Source: Actinomycetes bacterium
Lineage (GTDB): Bacteria; Actinomycetota; Acidimicrobiia; Acidimicrobiales; RAAP-2
Reading direction: 5' to 3'
DNA: 64,000 nucleotides
NCBI GenBank assembly: GCA_021818265.1
Contig: JAKAEP010000002.1
Coordinates: 124,001 to 188,000 of the forward strand
A model generated the notes under the pieces. The model was not told the origin of the DNA. It worked only from the letters and a program-made list of their open reading frames with translations, and did no database searches. Position 1 is the first letter of the stretch; each line of letters opens with the position of its first letter. Below, in pieces: positions 38,071-46,635 of the stretch. The position numbers were made by a program, and so were the translations under genes.

Positions 38071-39680
38071 GGGAGCACCCTAGGGTCGGCGACGCTCGCG
38101 CGCTGCGTGGGGAGCCGGTCGAAGAAGCGCCCGAGCAGGTACGCCGGCACGGCGGCGACGGCGATCATCGCGAGGGCGAAGGGGGCGGCCTGGGAGTAGG
38201 CGAGGTTCTGCTGGTACGCCCAGAACTGGGTGGCGAGGGTCTGGGCACCGGTGGGGATGAGGATGAGGGTCGCCGTCAGCTCGGTCACCACCGACAGAAA
38301 GACCAGGCAGAAGGCGGCCGCCAGGCCCGGCGCTACGAGGGGCAGGGTCACCCGGGCGAAGACGCGGGTCCGACCGAGGCCCAGGGAGCCGGCGACCTCC
38401 TCGAGCGATCGCGGGGCCTGGGCGACCGAGGCGCGCACCCCGACGAGCGCGAGCGGGAAGAACATGAGGGCGTAGGCGAGCACGAGCAGCGAGGCGCTCT
38501 GGTAGCCGAACCCGCCGAGGTGCTGCTCGGTGAACGACGAGAGCGCGAGGGCGACCACGACCCCGGGGACCGCGAGGATGAGGAGCGTGGACTGGGAGAG
38601 CGCCGAGCGCAGACGGCTCGGGTGGCGTACGACGAGCAGCGCGATCGGCAGGGCCATGAGCGTGGCGAGGAGCCCGGCCCCCGCCGCGTACGCCGCGGTC
38701 GTGAGGCCCGCCCCGGCGAGCGACTCTCCCGTGAGCCCGCTCGACGAGCCGTGGGCCATCCAGTAGAGGGTCGCCCCCACGGGGACTCCGAGCGCCGCGA
38801 GGACGAGGGCGGCGACGGCGAGGAGGGCGGGGACGGTGGCCCGGCCGAGCCGCTGGGGGACGTGCCGGCGCGCGGCCCCGCGCGCGACGCGCGCGCCGTG
38901 GCGCTCGCGCACCACCGTCTGGCCCGCCAGGGCGACGACCGAGAGCCCGACGAGGACCAGCGAGAGCGCGCTCGCCGCCGCGAGGTCGAAGCCGACCGAG
39001 TACTCGCTGAAGATCTCGGTAGTGAAGGTCTGGTAGCCGAGGATCTCGAACGCGCCGTACTCGGCGAGGATGACGAGCGCGACGAGCAGGCAGCCGCCCA
39101 GGATGGCGCGGCGCGCCTGGCCGACGGTGACCCGCCAGAACCGCGTGAGCCGGCCGAGCCCGAGGCTGCGCGCCACCTCCTCGAGGGCGGGGTCGGCCCC
39201 GCGCAGGGCCGCCGCCACCGGGAGGTAGACCAGCGGATAGACGGCGAGGGTCATCACCAGCACGGCGCCCCAGTAGCCGGCCACCCCGGGGGCGATCGAG
39301 GTCCACCCGAAGCCCACGACGAAGTCGGGGATGGCGAAGGGGACGATGAGCAGGGCCCCCCACAGGCGGCGGCCGGGCAGGTCGGTGCGCTCGACGAGGT
39401 AGGCGGCGAGGGTGCCCACGACCGCGCACAGCGCGGTCACCACGACGCTGAGGCGCACCGTGTTCCAGAGCAGGCTCGCGGTGAGCGAGCGGAAGAGGAG
39501 CCGGGCGATCGGGGCCCACCCCACGCCCGCGGCCTGGACGACGAGGAAGGCGAGCGGCCCCGCCAGGGCCAGGACCACGAGGGCGCTCAGCACGAGCAGG
39601 GCGACGGGACGCCGCGTGCGGCGCGCCGTCGTGACGGGTCGCGCGGCCCCGAGGGACCGCTCGCGCGCCTCGACGCTCAC
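38067..39680 (-). CDS. fbpB: Fe(III) ABC transporter permease
   Basis: Two EAA-type permease halves (EEVARSLGLGRLTRFWRVTV; EEVAGSLGLGRTRVFARVTLPLVAPGL); GTG 39680. Confidence 0.88.
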   Translation of the reverse strand: MSVEARERSLGAARPVTTARRTRRPVALLVLSALVVLALAGPLAFLVVQAAGVGWAPIARLLFRSLTASLLWNTVRLSVVVTALCAVVGTLAAYLVERTDLPGRRLWGALLIVPFAIPDFVVGFGWTSIAPGVAGYWGAVLVMTLAVYPLVYLPVAAALRGADPALEEVARSLGLGRLTRFWRVTVGQARRAILGGCLLVALVILAEYGAFEILGYQTFTTEIFSEYSVGFDLAAASALSLVLVGLSVVALAGQTVVRERHGARVARGAARRHVPQRLGRATVPALLAVAALVLAALGVPVGATLYWMAHGSSSGLTGESLAGAGLTTAAYAAGAGLLATLMALPIALLVVRHPSRLRSALSQSTLLILAVPGVVVALALSSFTEQHLGGFGYQSASLLVLAYALMFFPLALVGVRASVAQAPRSLEEVAGSLGLGRTRVFARVTLPLVAPGLAAAFCLVFLSVVTELTATLILIPTGAQTLATQFWAYQQNLAYSQAAPFALAMIAVAAVPAYLLGRFFDRLPTQRASVADPRVLP

Positions 39681-40783
39681 AGCAGCTGGGCCTCGCGCAG
39701 CAGGGCGACGGCGGTCGAGCCCGTGCCCAGCTGGGCGACGGTGATGGGGTCGGGGCGAAGGGCGCTGAAGGGCGTCTCGGGCTCGGCCGTCACCACGCCC
39801 GAGGCCAGGGGGTACTCGAAGCTGTCGGAGTGGGTGATGATCTCCTGGCCGGCCCGCGACACGAGGAAGCGCACCAGGGCGACGGCGAGGGCGCGGTGGT
39901 GGGACGAGGCGAGGACGGCGGCGCCCGACACGTCGACCACGTAGCCCGGGTCGCGCGGGGCGAACGAGGCGAGCGCCGAGTGCATCGAGGAGGCGCCGAG
40001 GCTCGCGCGCAGCCGGTACCAGTAGTACTGGTCGATCACGCCCAGGCCCACCGCGCCGCGGTTCACCGCAAGGGTGAGCGCCTCGTTGCTCGCGTAGAGG
40101 TGCCCGGCGGCGTTCCTCTTGAGTCCTTCGAGCCAGGTGAGCGTGCGCGCGCGCCCGACGCTGTGCAGCACGGCGGTCACGATCGGTTGGAAGTCGGTCT
40201 CGCTGGGGGCGAGCCCGATGAGGCCCCGGTAACGGGGCTCGGCGAGCTGCAGGATGCCCGTGGGCAGCTCTCGGCGCGCGACGACCGCGGGGTCGTAGAC
40301 GATGACGCTGACCCGGGCGGTCACGCCGACCCAGTGCCCGGCGCTCGAGTTGTAGCGCGAGGGCGTCGCGGCCAGCACGTCGGTCGGCAAGGCGGCGAGC
40401 AGTCCCCGGCCCTGGAGGTACTCGAGGGCCGGGGAGTTCTCCGCGAAGAACACGTCGGCGGGCGAGCGGGTGCCCTCTTGGACGATCTGGGCGTCGAGGG
40501 TGTTCTCGGAGTCGCTGCGGACCGCGACGGTCACGCCGGGGTGGGCGCGCTCGAACGCTGCGACGAGGGCGTCGGTCGTCTGGACGTGCTGGCCGTTGTA
40601 GAGGGTGATGGTGGTCCCACTGGCCCCCCCGCACGCGCTGAGGGTGAGGGTGCTCGCGAGACCGGCGAGGAGGGCGGTCGCGACCCGGCGGCCCGAGCGA
40701 GCGCGGGCGACGGGCGCGCGCGCGGCGACGTCGGGGCGGGCCCGTCGCGGACGCGGGCGAACCATGGCGACCCGGCGGTTCAC
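39677..40783 (-). CDS. fbpA: Fe(III) ABC transporter substrate-binding lipoprotein
   Basis: LSACGG lipobox, TITLYNGQHVQTTDALVAAFERAHPGVTVAVRSDSENTLDAQIVQEGTRSPADVFFAENSPALEYL; ATG at 40765 is a likely alternative start. Confidence 0.88.
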   Translation of the reverse strand: MNRRVAMVRPRPRRARPDVAARAPVARARSGRRVATALLAGLASTLTLSACGGASGTTITLYNGQHVQTTDALVAAFERAHPGVTVAVRSDSENTLDAQIVQEGTRSPADVFFAENSPALEYLQGRGLLAALPTDVLAATPSRYNSSAGHWVGVTARVSVIVYDPAVVARRELPTGILQLAEPRYRGLIGLAPSETDFQPIVTAVLHSVGRARTLTWLEGLKRNAAGHLYASNEALTLAVNRGAVGLGVIDQYYWYRLRASLGASSMHSALASFAPRDPGYVVDVSGAAVLASSHHRALAVALVRFLVSRAGQEIITHSDSFEYPLASGVVTAEPETPFSALRPDPITVAQLGTGSTAVALLREAQLL

Positions 40784-40802
40784 TTAGGTCAGGCTAATCG
40801 AA
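40784..40802 (-). promoter_or_regulatory. Putative IdeR/DtxR iron box upstream of fbpABC
   Basis: ttaggtcaggctaatcgaa, 16/19 to remembered consensus TTAGGTTAGGCTAACCTAA. Confidence 0.65.
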
Positions 40803-40904
40803 GGCCTTTTCGAGGCCACCGGGTCCGGTTCTCGCCCCCTCCCGTCACCCGCCGCCTCGACCTCGGGCCGATGGTCCCTAGCCACCCGGGGTTACGTTCG
40901 GGTC

Positions 40905-42137
40905 GTGGGTCACGTGGCGGCGTTCGCGTACTCGCTGGCGCTGGGCCTGCTCGTGGGGCTCGAGCGCGAGCGCAGCGTGGCCCCGGGCGACCGCCAGGCC
41001 CTCGGGGTTCGCACGTTCGCCCTCATCGCCCTGGTCGGGACGGCGGCGCGGATGGTCTCGTCGACCGTGCTCGCGGTGGGCGCCCTCGTCGTGGGCGCCC
41101 TCGTCCTCGTCGGGTACCTGCGTACCAGCGACGCCGACCCCGGCACGACGACCGAGGTCGCCGCGGTGGCCGTCTACCTCCTCGGCGCGCTCTGCTACAC
41201 CGACGCCGCCCTCGCCCTCGCCCTCGCGGTGACGATGACCGTGCTCCTCGCGAGCAAGAGCCGGCTCCACCAGCTGGTCAAAGAGACCCTCACCCAGCCC
41301 GAGCTCGAGGACCTGCTCAAGTTCCTCGTGGTCTCGGTCGTCATCTTCCCCTTCCTGCCCGACCGGGCGGTCGGCCCCTACGGCGTCGTCAACCCGTTCC
41401 GCATCTGGTATCTGGTGGTCCTGATCGCCTCGATCTCGTGGCTGGGCTACGTCGCCACGAGGTTCCTCGGCCCCTCGCGCGGGCTCGTGGCGACGGGCCT
41501 CGCAAGCGGCTTCGTGTCGGCGAGCGCCGCGACGGCGTCGATGGCCCGCGCCGCGCACGACCCCGAGCGCTTCACCTGGGCGGTGGCCGGTGCGCAATCG
41601 GCGAGCGTCGCGACCTACGTCGAGATCGTGGTCGCGGTCTTCGTGGTGAGCACGCGCCTGGCCGTGCGCCTCCTGGTGCCGTCCCTGGCCGCGGCCCTCA
41701 CACTCGCGCTCGTGATCGTCGTGGGGACCCGGCGAGAGCGGGGCCGTCGTGGCCCGGGTGAGACGGCCACCACGGGGCGGGTCTTCGCCCTCGCGCCGAC
41801 CCTCGGGCTCGCGGTCTTGCTCACGTCCGCCCTCCTCCTCGGGCGCTGGCTCTCCTCGAGCGTCGGGGCCGGCGGGGTCGTCGCGTCCCTAGGGGTGATG
41901 GGCTTCGCCGACGCCCACGGGGGGAGCGTCGCCGCGGCCCTTCTCTTCGCCCACGGGTCGATCGGCCACTCGGTGGCGCTGTGGACCATCGTCGTGGCCT
42001 TCAGCGCGAACGCCGTCACAAAAATCGTCCTCGCCACCACCGTGGGCGGCCGGCGGTTCGGACGGGCCTTCGGGATCGGGTTCGGGCTCTCCCACCTGGT
42101 CTTCGTCGCCGGGATCGCGATCGTGGCGCTCGCGTAG
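40905..42137 (+). CDS. MgtC/SapB and DUF4010 family membrane protein
   Basis: ALGLLVGLERER, GVRTFALIALVGT, many TM helices. Confidence 0.82.
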   Translation: MGHVAAFAYSLALGLLVGLERERSVAPGDRQALGVRTFALIALVGTAARMVSSTVLAVGALVVGALVLVGYLRTSDADPGTTTEVAAVAVYLLGALCYTDAALALALAVTMTVLLASKSRLHQLVKETLTQPELEDLLKFLVVSVVIFPFLPDRAVGPYGVVNPFRIWYLVVLIASISWLGYVATRFLGPSRGLVATGLASGFVSASAATASMARAAHDPERFTWAVAGAQSASVATYVEIVVAVFVVSTRLAVRLLVPSLAAALTLALVIVVGTRRERGRRGPGETATTGRVFALAPTLGLAVLLTSALLLGRWLSSSVGAGGVVASLGVMGFADAHGGSVAAALLFAHGSIGHSVALWTIVVAFSANAVTKIVLATTVGGRRFGRAFGIGFGLSHLVFVAGIAIVALA

Positions 42138-42172
42138 GTCGGGGGGCGGTGCTGGTATAGTGAATGACCCAC

Positions 42173-42246
<74 letters not shown>

Positions 42247-42259
42247 CTATGAGACACTT

Positions 42260-42277
42260 CCGAAATTGAGGTTTCGG
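42260..42277 (+). terminator. Short hairpin just downstream of tRNA
   Basis: ccgaaa-ttgagg-tttcgg. Confidence 0.35.
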
Positions 42278-42450
42278 ACTCACGAAATTGGCGCCGCACG
42301 CGCCGGAGACCCGTTGCGGGTGTTCCATCTCGGTCGTGGGGGTTCGTAGCGGGTTCGAGCGCCTCGTCGTCAGGAAGCTGACCGAGGTTCCCTCACCTCG
42401 GGTCGTGCAGAGTCACCGGGACGTCGGTGGGACGGGCGGAGGGACTGCTC

Positions 42451-42875
42451 CTAAGGGTCGGCGAGGACCGTCTCGGAGCGCTGGGCGCGCTCGGCGACGA
42501 GCCGATACTCGCTGAAGCGATCGGCCCGGGGCCGCGGGCGGCGCGTCCGCTTCGGACGCGGCGGCTGGGCCATGCGCCGGGCGAAGGAGAGGGCCAGTCG
42601 ACGGTTCGTGCTCGCCACGGCGAAGGCGACGAGGAGCCCGGTCTTGATGATCCCCCGAACCCGGATCCGTCCACGCACCAGAGGCACTCACGGGCCGTGT
42701 TCTTCACGTGGGCGTTGAAGGCCTCGACGGTGTAGCCGCGTCGGGCGTAGGAGAGCTCCCAGCCGCGCGAGCCGTGGGGGTGGCACTGGTAGAGGGGGAT
42801 CTCCTCGGGGGTGAAGGACGTGAAGTCCTGGCCACAGACCCTGAGGCCGGCCCCCGCGGGCGACGGGCTCACCAC
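42451..42875 (-). pseudogene. Frameshifted transposase-like remnant
   Basis: Frame 1: GLRVCGQDFTSFTPEEIPLYQCHPHGSRGWELSYARRGYTVEAFNAHVKNTARECLW; continues only in another frame: RGRIRVRGIIKTGLLVAFAVASTNRRLALSFARRMAQPPRPKRTRRP. Confidence 0.55.
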
Positions 42876-42924
42876 CGAACACCGTCGTCACTCGCGCCTA
42901 CGAGTCCCCCGAAGGCGCTTCCTT

Positions 42925-43500
42925 CTACTCGACCTCGCGCCGGTAGCGCTCGCGAAGGAGCCGTTTCTGCTCCTTGGGGCTGAGGACTGAACTGAAGGCG
43001 GAAAGTGCTGCGATGTCCTTGGCGCGCCCGGCTCGGCGCTTGGACTCGGCGATGTCACCCACGTCAGCCACGGTCACCGTCACGGTTCGGTTGGGGTCAT
43101 CGGCGCTCTTGACGGTAGCCTCATGAGAGTTTTCGATGAGGTCGCTGTACCCCCTCTCGAAGCCATCAGGGTGGTTCACGACGTCGACGCCCCCGTGGTC
43201 GGTGACGAACGTGCGGAACTTGGCGTCGGCCAAGGAGTCGGGGTTCTCGAGGAGGTCGTCGATTGGCTCCCGGACAGTCCCCACTTGCTCATGGGCGCCA
43301 AGGTCCTCTAGGGCGGCGACGAGGCGGCGGCGATTGTCGGCGTCGTCTCGCGGAACGATGTCGATGTCGGTCATGGGCAACGCAACGTCCTGGAGGATCG
43401 CGGCGTAGCTACCGATAGCCACGAAGTCGACGCCGTGGTCCGCCAACGACTCGAGAATAGGGATGGGGTCGAGCTCCGGTGTGTCGTTAGCGTCCGCCAC
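42925..43500 (-). CDS. Nucleotidyltransferase-fold protein (AbiEii/MNT-like candidate toxin)
   Basis: ILESLADHGVDFVAIGSYAAILQDVALPMTDIDIVPRDDADNRRRLVAAL (G(S)-x(n)-TDIDIV NTase motif); 4 nt downstream of XRE gene. Confidence 0.75.
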   Translation of the reverse strand: MADANDTPELDPIPILESLADHGVDFVAIGSYAAILQDVALPMTDIDIVPRDDADNRRRLVAALEDLGAHEQVGTVREPIDDLLENPDSLADAKFRTFVTDHGGVDVVNHPDGFERGYSDLIENSHEATVKSADDPNRTVTVTVADVGDIAESKRRAGRAKDIAALSAFSSVLSPKEQKRLLRERYRREVE

Positions 43501-43504
43501 GTGC

Positions 43505-43858
43505 CTAGCCCCGTGGCGCGGCGCGCTCGGCCGGGGTCCGGTCGCGTAGCCCCGCCAGACTGGCCCTCGCGCGGTTCGCGTTCTCTTGGGCCCGCGCCAG
43601 CCCTATCTCGGCGTCGCGGGAGCGCTGGGCGAGCTCCGCGGGGCTAAGGATCTCAGCGCGCATCCTTAGCTCCATCCCGCAGGCTTCGATCAAGCGACTC
43701 AGCGTCGTCAACGACGGGTCCTTCTTGCCGTTTTCGCACAGCGAGATCAGTGGGCGTACGACCCCCGATCGCCGCGAAACCTCCGTCTGTGTGAGCCCGG
43801 CTCGGCGCCTAGCGTCAAGCAGCAGGCTGCCGGCCACGGTTGTCTGGGGTTTCTTCAT
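43505..43858 (-). CDS. XRE-family HTH regulator (candidate antitoxin)
   Basis: LLLDARRRAGLTQTEVSRRSGVVRPLISLCENGKKDPSLTTLSRLIEACGMEL; ATG 43858 (ORF extends to 43897). Confidence 0.82.
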   Translation of the reverse strand: MKKPQTTVAGSLLLDARRRAGLTQTEVSRRSGVVRPLISLCENGKKDPSLTTLSRLIEACGMELRMRAEILSPAELAQRSRDAEIGLARAQENANRARASLAGLRDRTPAERAAPRG

Positions 43859-43867
43859 GGTCTCTAT

Positions 43868-43885
43868 TGTATCCGATAGGATACA
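43868..43885. promoter_or_regulatory. Palindromic operator upstream of XRE-NTase pair
   Basis: tgtatcc-gata-ggataca, 10 bp upstream of ATG 43858. Confidence 0.65.
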
Positions 43886-44425
43886 TTCCGCAATCACGGT
43901 TAGCCGGATTCCGAGAAGATCAGCCAGATCAGCGGGTCCGATCGCTTTGCGAAACGTGTCGCACGTACTCGCTCAACGACAGCGGATCTTCTGGGCCAGC
44001 ACGCTAGTTGGCGAGACCAGTTTTCTCAGTTGGCGTTGTGATGCGCCAGAGTTGCCGGACTGGGTTCGACCAGGCCTACCGAATTTCGTGAACGTCCCAC
44101 TAAGACGAACGCTGCGAGTGTCCCACCATCGAGGCGCTGGTCAGTGGGTCTCGCGCGCATAGCACGGGCGCCCGTCCGACCCTTCCGCACCAGGGCGGAG
44201 GGCGGAGGCCGGAGGTCGGATCTCCTCGGAGCCAGGTCGAACTTGCCTGGGTGGAGCTACGTGGTTGGACGTCGCGCATGCGGCTCGCGGACCGCGGCCT
44301 CCCCATCACGACCCTGAGCGCCGACCCGTGCGCGGGGCATGCGCCGTGTTGCCCAGGGCAGCTGCGTTGCTCATGGGAGTCACGAGCGCTTGGTGGCTGT
44401 GTGGCGACGGAGGTGTCCGCGTCCG

Positions 44426-44650
44426 TCAGGGGGTCGAAGTGGGGCCTGATCGATGGGCCTGCGCGGGGCCGGTCGTGTCGTTGTCCGGGTGTGGGGGTCC
44501 GGCCCAGTCGGAGTGCGGGTCCGAGGCGGGAAAGGATTCCACCTCTTGTTCGTCGAGGTAGTCGTCGAGTGCGGGCCCGGCCGTGCCGGGCGCCCGCTTG
44601 TCAGCCGGCACCGTATTGACGGACTGCCCGGCGGGGGCCTGATGGGGCAT
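44426..44650 (-). CDS. Small acidic conserved protein with ESFPASDP motif
   Basis: LDDYLDEQEVESFPASDPHSDWAGPP; SD AAGGAGGAGCC-ATG. Confidence 0.7.
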   Translation of the reverse strand: MPHQAPAGQSVNTVPADKRAPGTAGPALDDYLDEQEVESFPASDPHSDWAGPPHPDNDTTGPAQAHRSGPTSTP

Positions 44651-44715
44651 GGCTCCTCCTTCGCGACGGCGAGCGAACGGGCCTCGACGGACGGTCGGTG
44701 GTTGCCGTCTCGAAT

Positions 44716-45198
44716 CTAGGGCTCGAGAAGGCTGCGAAGCATCCAGGCGTTCTTTTCATGGATCTGCATGCGCCGGGTGAGCAGGTCGATGCTGGGCTGG
44801 TCGTTGGCCCGGTCGACATCGTGAAGGACCGAGCGTGCGGTGCGGAGCACCGTCTCTTGATCGTGGAGGAGCCGGCGGATCATGTCCGTGGCGCCGGGTT
44901 GGCCGTCGTCGTCGGCGACGCGGGTGAGGGCGGCGAACTCGTGGTAGCTGCCCGGAGCGCTCATACCGAGGGCCCGGATGCGTTCTGCGATCAGGTCAAC
45001 CGCGAGCGCCAGTTCGGTGTACTGGGCCTCGAACAAGAGGTGGAGGGACGCGAACATCGGGCCGGTCACGTTCCAGTGGTAGTGCTGGGTCTTGAGATAG
45101 AGAGTGTAGGTGTCGGCGAGCAGGCGCGACAGGCCGCCCGCTATTTCGGTTCGCGCGACCTCGTCGAGGCCGATGTCGAGCGCTGAGGACTGTGGCAT
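44716..45198 (-). CDS. dps: Dps/ferritin-like DNA protection protein
   Basis: LADTYTLYLKTQHYHWNVTGPMFASLHLLFEAQYTELALAVDLIAERIRALG; SD GGAAGGAGCGGGAAC-ATG 45198. Confidence 0.92.
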   Translation of the reverse strand: MPQSSALDIGLDEVARTEIAGGLSRLLADTYTLYLKTQHYHWNVTGPMFASLHLLFEAQYTELALAVDLIAERIRALGMSAPGSYHEFAALTRVADDDGQPGATDMIRRLLHDQETVLRTARSVLHDVDRANDQPSIDLLTRRMQIHEKNAWMLRSLLEP

Positions 45199-46022
45199 GT
45201 TCCCGCTCCTTCCAGCCGGCACGTTCCGAGCCGCTTCGACGGCCGTCATCACGACCGTGTCCGCTGGTCATGGGTCGGCCGGGCGGCGGCCCGTGGCGCT
45301 CTTCATGCTGACCGGTGCCGCGCGGTCTCGACTAGGGGCGTAGGTCACGACGTGGTGACGGTCCACCGTGATTGGTCGGGCCCAAAGCGGGCCTGCTCCC
45401 AGTCCGGCTGGCGATCTGACGTGCCCCAGGGATTCCCACCGGTCTGAGCTGCATGAGGCAAAGCCTCGACCTCCGACGTTGAGTTGGGGCCGAGGAGCGG
45501 GACCCAGACTTCGGCCCCCCCCGCCACACGGACCAGTGGGTCGATCGATTGACATCGGCCGCCTACGGGCCCCACGTCTGGTCGCGTCGCCACCAGCGGA
45601 CGCTCTTGGCGGCGGGCCCTCGGCGAGGCGAGGCTCCTTCGTTGGTGCTGTCAATCCATGTTCGTCGATTGCGGGCGGGCGGGCCCCGGCCTCACGATCG
45701 TCGTCGCTGTCCCACTAAGAGACGTCTCTGCAGTCCACGTCTAGGAGTCACGACACTCGCGGCGAGCGAGCAGTCCTCAAGGGAGCTTCATCGTCGGCTG
45801 CTACGTGACGATCCCCAACGGCTTGACGTCCCGGTCCCGGCGTGGGCGCAGTCCGGCCGCGCCGTGTAGGGGACGATCCCAACTGGCATGCGATTCCCCC
45901 CGACCAGGGCGTCGGGGCGTCCGCCGACCCTCGAAGGCGTGCCGACTCTCCCACCTCTTCTCGTCACCGGCCCGACACTTGCCGGTGACCCACGACCCTC
46001 CCCGAGCGAGACCGGGGCCCGC

Positions 46023-46316
46023 CTACGCCTTCGGCGCTGATCGCAGTACGTCCAGGACCTGGCGGACCCGGTCGGCGTCACCGCCCTCGGCGTCGATCTC
46101 GATGAGCTTTCGCCGGCTCGTCGCCCCTGTCCGCAGGCGCAGACGCTCTCGCGGGACGTCAATGGCGGCCGCAAGAGACCTCAGCGCGGCCTCGGTGGCC
46201 CGTCCGGAGCGGGCCGGCTCTCTCACCCGCACGACGAGGGCGCCGTCGTACTCGCCAGCGGCTCCGACCGTCGGACTGTTCGGTCGGACGTACACGAGTA
46301 CCCGCATCGGCGACAT
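46023..46316 (-). CDS. DUF167 (YggU) family protein
   Basis: MRVLVYVRPNSPTVGAAGEYDGALVVRVREPARSGRATEAALRSLAAAIDVPRERLRLRTGATSRRKLIEI. Confidence 0.85.
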   Translation of the reverse strand: MSPMRVLVYVRPNSPTVGAAGEYDGALVVRVREPARSGRATEAALRSLAAAIDVPRERLRLRTGATSRRKLIEIDAEGGDADRVRQVLDVLRSAPKA

Positions 46317-46635
46317 TCTTCACGTTGCCCTCGTGGTGCGTCAGGTCGCCGTTCGGGAACGTCGGGGACGCCATTCCGGCGCGACAGTGGCGCTCCCGGA
46401 CGCGCGACGGCTTGTTTACCCCCTAGGGCGGGTCGACCTCGGCCGCCCGCCCCGACCGGGACCCGACCGTGGTCCACCCCGCCGCCGACGCCGCTCGCGC
46501 GCTCGTCGCCTCGGGCCCTGCGGCTCGCCCCACGACCTAGGGGCGGGTCCGAACCTGAGGTGTACTCTCAGGAAAAGTCAGGGAGTGGCTGGGGTCACCG
46601 GGCCTCGACCGCCCCGTCGGGTGAGGAGGGAACCC

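Noticed and set aside
37635-39944. 769-aa plus-strand ORF opposite fbpB/fbpA
   Set aside because: Shadow ORF; permease motifs on the minus strand are clear.
37003-40783. ABC transporter considered as thiamine (ThiBPQ) rather than iron
   Set aside because: FbpA-like YNGQH...SPADVFFAENSPAL motif and the iron box favour Fe(III).
44094-45720. 12-bp direct repeat gtcccactaaga at 44094-44105 and 45709-45720, considered as transposon or integration ends
   Set aside because: A 12-mer recurring within ~4 kb is not improbable, and no target duplication or transposase frames it.
46413-46432. taccccctaggg considered as a second CsoR-like operator
   Set aside because: Only one half matches; the palindrome is not completed.
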